Shown here: positions 59,329 to 64,000 of the stretch, piece by piece
Layout of the letters: the number at the start of each line of letters is the position of its first letter
Numbering within the stretch: position 1 is the stretch's first letter
Source of the DNA: Agrobacterium arsenijevicii
GTDB lineage: Bacteria; Pseudomonadota; Alphaproteobacteria; Rhizobiales; Rhizobiaceae
NCBI GenBank assembly: GCA_000949895.1
Contig: JWIT01000008.1
Coordinates: forward strand, 245,966-309,965
Direction of reading: 5' to 3'
Length of the DNA: 64,000 nt
Program-made: the position numbers and the translations under genes
The notes under the pieces: model-generated
The model's database searches: none
The model's input: only the letters and a program-made list of their open reading frames with translations
Told to the model about the DNA's origin: nothing

Positions 59329-62300
59329 CTATTCTTCGGCATTCAGGACAAGCCGCAACAACGCCGGCAATGAAGCGGATTTTGTTCGGCGCATGATTGA
59401 GGCGCGATGGTTCTCCACGGTGCGCTGACTAAGCTGCATATCGGCTGCAATAATCTTGTTGGCCTGTCCCTGAACAATCCGGTCAAGGATCTGCCGTTGC
59501 TTGCGGGTCAACAGTGCCAGGGTGGCTCGAGCCGTTTCACGCCGTTCCTCGCGCTCATTTGCATTACGTGATCGATCAAATGCCGACCGCACGCTCCGAT
59601 ATATTTCCCTGGAAGAAATCGGCTTCTCGATGAAATCGGCCGCTCCGTATCGCATTGCATCGATTGCCATACGCACATCGCTGTGACCTGTGATCACAAT
59701 GACCGGAAACCGATGCTGTCTTTGTTTCAGCAAACGCAGCAAGTCCATGCCGACCATGCCAGGCAGATACGCATCGACAAGCAGGCAGCTTGATCTGTCC
59801 GGCTTGTAATCCGCAAGATATGCCTCCGCAGAAGCATAGGTTCTGACCGCCCAGCCATCGCCTTCGAAAAGAGCGCGCAGGTTATCCCTGATGTCTAGCT
59901 CGTCGTCGATGATTTCGATGCGCCGGCCCGTCATCGTTTCCATGTTTTCGGCTTCGTTTCTGCGCTCTACCCGCTCGCCGGTTTGTTGAACGACCAGGGT
60001 CTCGACCATCTGCATGACGTCCTTGAGCTTTGCCGGCTTGTGCAGATGCGGTATTTCGTGCTGCGCAAAAGCCTTCAGCGCCTTGCTCGAAATGTCGCCT
60101 GTGAGAATAAGCGCCGGAACGTTGCGACGGAGAGCTTGTCGGATATCTCCAATCGCAGCTATGCCATCCCCACCGGTATGGAGATTGTAGTCTGCGAGAA
60201 TGACGTCGGGTACGAACTGCAGGCCTCGAACGATCGCCAGCGCTTCGGCAGCCGTTGAGGTCGCAGCGACCGTATATCCCATCTGCTCAAGGCCCATCTT
60301 GAGCAGATCGCGCATTCCGTTTTCGTCTTCAATGACGAGGATCGACGCCGACGACAGGGTTGCCGCTTGGCGCGAATGGTCGTCCACTGGCGCAGGCATT
60401 GGAACAAGCGGCTCACCTGCCGATGCCTGGTCGATCTCGATCATGAAGGCAGACCCTTTATACAATCGTGACTGCACCGATACGCCCAGTCCGAGAAGCT
60501 CGCTGAGCCGCCTGACGATCGACAATCCCAGCCCCAACCCGCGGTCTTCCGTTCCGGCAGGCGCATCGAGTTGGTGGTATTCCTTGAAAACATCGTCGAT
60601 ATGGTTTTCGGGGATGCCGATGCCAGTATCCCACACTTCGAACCGCACCTTCGTCCCGCGCCGGCGACAGCCGACCAGAATTTTGCCGCTCGTGGTATAT
60701 TTCAGCGCATTGGACAGAAGGTTGCGAACGATCTGCGCGAACAGACGCGGATCGGTGTGAACGGCAAGACTGGATGGCACGACATGGAGTTGGAGACCGG
60801 CGGCACGGGCTGGATAGTGAAATTCCTTGAAGAGCTGCTCCAGAAGACCGCCGATCGCGAAGCTCACGATCTTGGGCTCCACCATTCCCGCTTCGATCTG
60901 ATTGATGTCGAGAACGGAGTTGAGAATGCCCAACATCGAGGACAGCGTCTCCTCCATCCTCTGAACGAAGGTGCGTGCCTGCCCTTCACCCACACTCCTT
61001 TCCAGGAGCCCTTGCAACAGTTTCAACGTTTGCAGCGGCTGGCGAAGATCGTGGCTTGCCGCAGACAGAAACCGCGACTTGGCCTCGGTTGCCAGTTCGG
61101 CGGATTTCTTTGCAGCTTCCCTGCTCTCGGCAACCTGTTTCTGGGCACTCACGTCAATGAACGTGATGACCACCCCGTCGACGGTCTCGCTTTCATCGCG
61201 ATACGGCTTGACGCGGCGGACATACCAGCGATCGTCCGGTCCGGCTATCTCCCTGTCAATCGTATCGCCTTTCAGGAGAACCATCTTGGCATCGGTTCGA
61301 AGCGTGCTGTCGCCGCTGAGGTCGGAGAGAGGTCGTCCGACATCGGAGGGTATCAAGTTAAAGAGAGACCGCGTGGCCGGAGTGAAGAACCGTATACGAA
61401 GAGTGGAATCCAAAAAAAGCGTCGGAACATCGGTGCTGTACAGGACATTCTGCAGATCGTTGGATACTGCGCGCTGGCGTTCCAGTGCTTCGTGCAGTTG
61501 ATTGTTGAGGGCCGTAAGCTCCTCGTTGAGGGACTGTAGCTCCTCTTTCGAGGTAACGAGTTCCTCATTCGCCGACTGATATTCCTCACTGAGAGACAGC
61601 GCTTCGGCGGTGATCTGCTTCTGTTCTTCACTGGCAAGTTCCAGGTTGCGTATCGCACCCTGTAGTTCAGCCCGCGTCTCCTCCAGTTCGAACTCAAGCT
61701 CGGCGATGGGGGACATATCTATCGTCGATGACTTCTGTGACCGGACGGCTCTGCTGGCTTGCGCAGGGTCTTCCACGAAACAGATGAGGAAGAGTTCTTC
61801 GCCGTGACTGAACAGCGGCTCGACATGAATGCTGAACTCGATATGCGCCCCGTTGCCGTCAAGTTTTGCCTTCCTTGCCACGGATGACTTCTGATCCCGG
61901 GTCGCGCGATGGACAGCAGACCTGATTTTATTATGGAGCCCCTTCGGTATCATGGCGAACAGGTCATGCGATGCCGGGCCTGAAGCGATCTGCAGGAACT
62001 TTGCTGTCGGGCCGACGGAATACAGATATTCATAATGTCGATTGACCAGGATTGCGGCCGGCACGTAGCTACCGAGCAGAAGCTGGGAAACCGCCTCGGC
62101 AAGCGCGTTGTGCCTCGACGCTAAAGTCACCTTTCCTTGCGAAGGAGGAATTCTGACATTTCCACCCGGGGCCGTTCCGAAATGAAGATCACCGAACACC
62201 GGAGGTCCTACGCGCCGATATACCTTGTCTGTTTCCGAAATCAGCTTGAAATGGTCATCCATTCTGCCGACGGTTTCGGATTTCCCGATCAGCAGAATGC

Positions 62301-63696
62301 CATTTTCGCGCAGGGAGAACCTGAACAGGGACAAAACCTTGGCTTGGGCGTCTGCATCAAGATAAATCAGCAGGTTCCGGCATGAAATCAGGTCTACCCT
62401 TGAAAACGGTGGGTCGCTCAGGACATTCTGGACAGTGAAGACCACCACACTGCGCAATTGCGCCGTCACGGTGTACCCGCTTCCATCCCTTACGAAATAT
62501 TTTTCCAGTAAGTCCGGCGCCAGCGATTTGACCGCCTCGGGTGAATAATGTCCATCTCTCGCAACTGCCACCGCCTCGACATCAGCGTCCGAGGCGAACA
62601 TCTGCAATTTGAGATGAAGTCCCATCGACTGAATGAGTTCGAGGAAGAGAATGCCCAGCGAATATGCCTCTTCCCCCGTGCTGCATCCAGCAATCCAAAC
62701 CCGTACTGTTCCATGCGCCGCTTTCGCACCGAGAATATCCGGAATAATGGTGTCGCGCAGGAAGTCGAATACCCTGCTGTCCCGGAAAAAGCTGGTGACG
62801 TTGATCAACAGATCTCTCACGAGATTTTGCCGCTCTTCTTCGCTGTTTTCGAGCATCTCAAGATACCGATCTACGTTTTCGATCGTAATACCGAGAACCG
62901 CCATGCGCTTTTCGACCCGGCGCTGCAGCGTTCCGTGTTTATAGGCCGAAAAATCGTTCGCGGTGGAAACTCTCAATATCTCGATGATCTGCCCCAGTTG
63001 GGGCATTCGGTGCTGCATCGAGTGAGCTGTTGGAAGCCGCGACAATAGGGTCGTATGTTTGAAGATCGCCGCAGGCATCTCGGCGACGGGTAAAACGGTC
63101 GCACCGATCTCCAGCGAAATAACGCTTGCCGGCATGCCGTCGAACTGCGCCTCACCCGGCTCTTGAACCAGAACGAGCCCCTTGAAGTCCCTGATCTGCT
63201 GGACACCGGATGAGCCGTCGGATCCCGTGCCGGACAGGACGACAGCTATCGCCCGTGGTCCATACTCCTTCGCCATCGAATCCAGGAGAAAATCAAACGG
63301 CAGGGGCGCCTCATGCAGCTCTCGCCGGGGCGAGAGGTGTATCCTTCCTCCGTCAACCGACATCAGAAATCTCGGCGGAATGACATAGACGTGTTCCGGC
63401 TCTATCAACGTTAGATTGACGGCTTCCGTAACGACCATATTTGTTTCGCTCGACAGAAGTTCTGCGAGCATGCTTTCATGCGAACGATCGAGATGTTGTA
63501 CAACGAGAAACGCACAGCCCGTTTTTTCGGGCAACGCTTTGAGTAGCGCTCTGAACGCATTCAGTCCGCCCGATGAAGCTCCGACACCGACAATCGTGAA
63601 CTTATCCTGACCCGCTTCTTTTGACCCGGACGTAGGACCGGCATTTTTCCCGAAAGCAAAAAGAGCCGGGTTATTATCAGCGCCGCGTTCCGTCAT
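59329..63696 (-). CDS. CheB-CheR-PAS-histidine kinase-REC-REC-LuxR fusion protein
   Basis: ATG 63696 is chosen (GTGAGAG upstream; GTG 63747 is in frame), giving 1455 residues. Domains in order: CheB methylesterase (about 30-220; GVGASSGG, LSGTGSDGSSG); CheR methyltransferase (about 240-510; WIAGCSTGEEAYSLGI, SCRNLLIYLD); a PAS-like region; a coiled coil (about 660-750); a second PAS; HisKA (SAASHDLRQPLQTLKLLQGL); HATPase (NLLSNALKYTT, DTGIGIP, GLGLGLSIVRRL); REC1 (ILADYNLHTGGDG); REC2 (CLLVDAYLPGMVG, FIEKPIS); and a FixJ-like LuxR HTH at the end (LTRKQRQILDRIVQGQANKI). Sensor, kinase and DNA-binding regulator lie in one chain. Soluble; the signal is unknown. Confidence 0.9.
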   Translation of the reverse strand: MTERGADNNPALFAFGKNAGPTSGSKEAGQDKFTIVGVGASSGGLNAFRALLKALPEKTGCAFLVVQHLDRSHESMLAELLSSETNMVVTEAVNLTLIEPEHVYVIPPRFLMSVDGGRIHLSPRRELHEAPLPFDFLLDSMAKEYGPRAIAVVLSGTGSDGSSGVQQIRDFKGLVLVQEPGEAQFDGMPASVISLEIGATVLPVAEMPAAIFKHTTLLSRLPTAHSMQHRMPQLGQIIEILRVSTANDFSAYKHGTLQRRVEKRMAVLGITIENVDRYLEMLENSEEERQNLVRDLLINVTSFFRDSRVFDFLRDTIIPDILGAKAAHGTVRVWIAGCSTGEEAYSLGILFLELIQSMGLHLKLQMFASDADVEAVAVARDGHYSPEAVKSLAPDLLEKYFVRDGSGYTVTAQLRSVVVFTVQNVLSDPPFSRVDLISCRNLLIYLDADAQAKVLSLFRFSLRENGILLIGKSETVGRMDDHFKLISETDKVYRRVGPPVFGDLHFGTAPGGNVRIPPSQGKVTLASRHNALAEAVSQLLLGSYVPAAILVNRHYEYLYSVGPTAKFLQIASGPASHDLFAMIPKGLHNKIRSAVHRATRDQKSSVARKAKLDGNGAHIEFSIHVEPLFSHGEELFLICFVEDPAQASRAVRSQKSSTIDMSPIAELEFELEETRAELQGAIRNLELASEEQKQITAEALSLSEEYQSANEELVTSKEELQSLNEELTALNNQLHEALERQRAVSNDLQNVLYSTDVPTLFLDSTLRIRFFTPATRSLFNLIPSDVGRPLSDLSGDSTLRTDAKMVLLKGDTIDREIAGPDDRWYVRRVKPYRDESETVDGVVITFIDVSAQKQVAESREAAKKSAELATEAKSRFLSAASHDLRQPLQTLKLLQGLLERSVGEGQARTFVQRMEETLSSMLGILNSVLDINQIEAGMVEPKIVSFAIGGLLEQLFKEFHYPARAAGLQLHVVPSSLAVHTDPRLFAQIVRNLLSNALKYTTSGKILVGCRRRGTKVRFEVWDTGIGIPENHIDDVFKEYHQLDAPAGTEDRGLGLGLSIVRRLSELLGLGVSVQSRLYKGSAFMIEIDQASAGEPLVPMPAPVDDHSRQAATLSSASILVIEDENGMRDLLKMGLEQMGYTVAATSTAAEALAIVRGLQFVPDVILADYNLHTGGDGIAAIGDIRQALRRNVPALILTGDISSKALKAFAQHEIPHLHKPAKLKDVMQMVETLVVQQTGERVERRNEAENMETMTGRRIEIIDDELDIRDNLRALFEGDGWAVRTYASAEAYLADYKPDRSSCLLVDAYLPGMVGMDLLRLLKQRQHRFPVIVITGHSDVRMAIDAMRYGAADFIEKPISSREIYRSVRSAFDRSRNANEREERRETARATLALLTRKQRQILDRIVQGQANKIIAADMQLSQRTVENHRASIMRRTKSASLPALLRLVLNAEE

Positions 63697-64000
63697 ATTT
63701 ACTCTCACTAAAATTGACGCGCATTCCAAACGGAAATCGACCCTCACGAAGCATCAGGGTTGAAGCGTTCACCAAGTCTTGAAAGCAGCCGTCACGGCCT
63801 TGAGATATTGCGTCAGCGATAATCATTCCACCAAACCCCACCCGCTGATGGTCGCGGCCGTCACGAATAAAAAAGCACCAACGGTGGACGATAGATCAAT
63901 CCGGCCGCGATTATAATTCATCCAATGTGGTTAGAGTTGGCGCGCTCATATCGAGCCAGACTAAACACTAACTCGAAATCGCTATCGAAATGAGTAATTT
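63697..64000. other. upstream region of the fusion kinase, no gene seen
   Basis: About 300 bases to the window edge. No open frame with a ribosome site was recognised. The last 150 bases are AT-rich and may hold promoters for the kinase gene or for a divergent gene beyond the window. Confidence 0.4.

Noticed and set aside
1..64000. CRISPR arrays, tRNA or rRNA genes, transposases and phage genes
   Set aside because: I looked for regularly spaced repeats, tRNA-like cloverleaf arms, integrase/transposase motifs and phage structural motifs and saw none that I can support.

Overview
The window looks like chromosome or chromid DNA of an alphaproteobacterium of the order Hyphomicrobiales (Rhizobiaceae or Brucella/Ochrobactrum type). 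The reasons are a fairly high G+C content, a very high density of solute transporters (four ABC systems, one TRAP system, one further ABC system cut by the left edge), many short-chain dehydrogenases and FadR-type GntR regulators, and a mosaic palindromic intergenic repeat of the kind common in Rhizobium and Ochrobactrum (52391-52503). No tRNA, rRNA, CRISPR array, phage gene or insertion sequence was seen. Family calls come from reading the translations. No database search was possible.

Left part (1-14.3 kb). The end of a ferric/phosphonate-type ABC transporter (ATPase, binding protein, two-domain permease) is followed by a DUF3313-type lipoprotein and an SDR. Next comes a XylR/DmpR-like activator whose AAA+ domain has lost GAFTGA. 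It faces, across an AT-rich spacer with four palindromes, a catabolic operon on the plus strand: a cupin dioxygenase resembling 2,4'-dihydroxyacetophenone dioxygenase, an SDR, a Tat-exported binding protein, LivG/F/H/M-like transporter subunits and a zinc alcohol dehydrogenase.

14.3-22.9 kb. An RND efflux adaptor/pump pair, a glycerophosphodiester phosphodiesterase and a fused dihydroxyacetone kinase are separated by three gene relics: an FGGY sugar kinase, an MHS-type MFS transporter and an agmatinase. This stretch appears to be undergoing reduction.

22.9-42.2 kb. This part holds carbohydrate and organophosphate uptake modules. A FadR-type regulator, a xylose-dehydrogenase-like SDR and an ABC transporter lacking its own ATPase come first. 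A TetR regulator then faces an Ugp-like ABC operon that continues into a metallophosphoesterase, a PHP phosphatase and a GNAT acetyltransferase. On the minus strand is a sugar-acid operon (enolase-superfamily dehydratase, SDR, TRAP transporter) controlled by a divergent FadR-type regulator with a likely operator.

42.2-64 kb. A membrane GGDEF-EAL protein borders an exopolysaccharide cluster (44.8-59.3 kb) arranged plus, minus, plus. It contains five glycosyltransferases, an acetyltransferase, a Wzy-like polymerase, a YdcF protein, a WecA-like initiating transferase, a secreted DUF4038 glycoside hydrolase, a pyruvyltransferase and a Wzx-like flippase, but no Wza/Wzc export genes. The window ends with a giant CheB-CheR-kinase-REC-REC-LuxR fusion on the minus strand.
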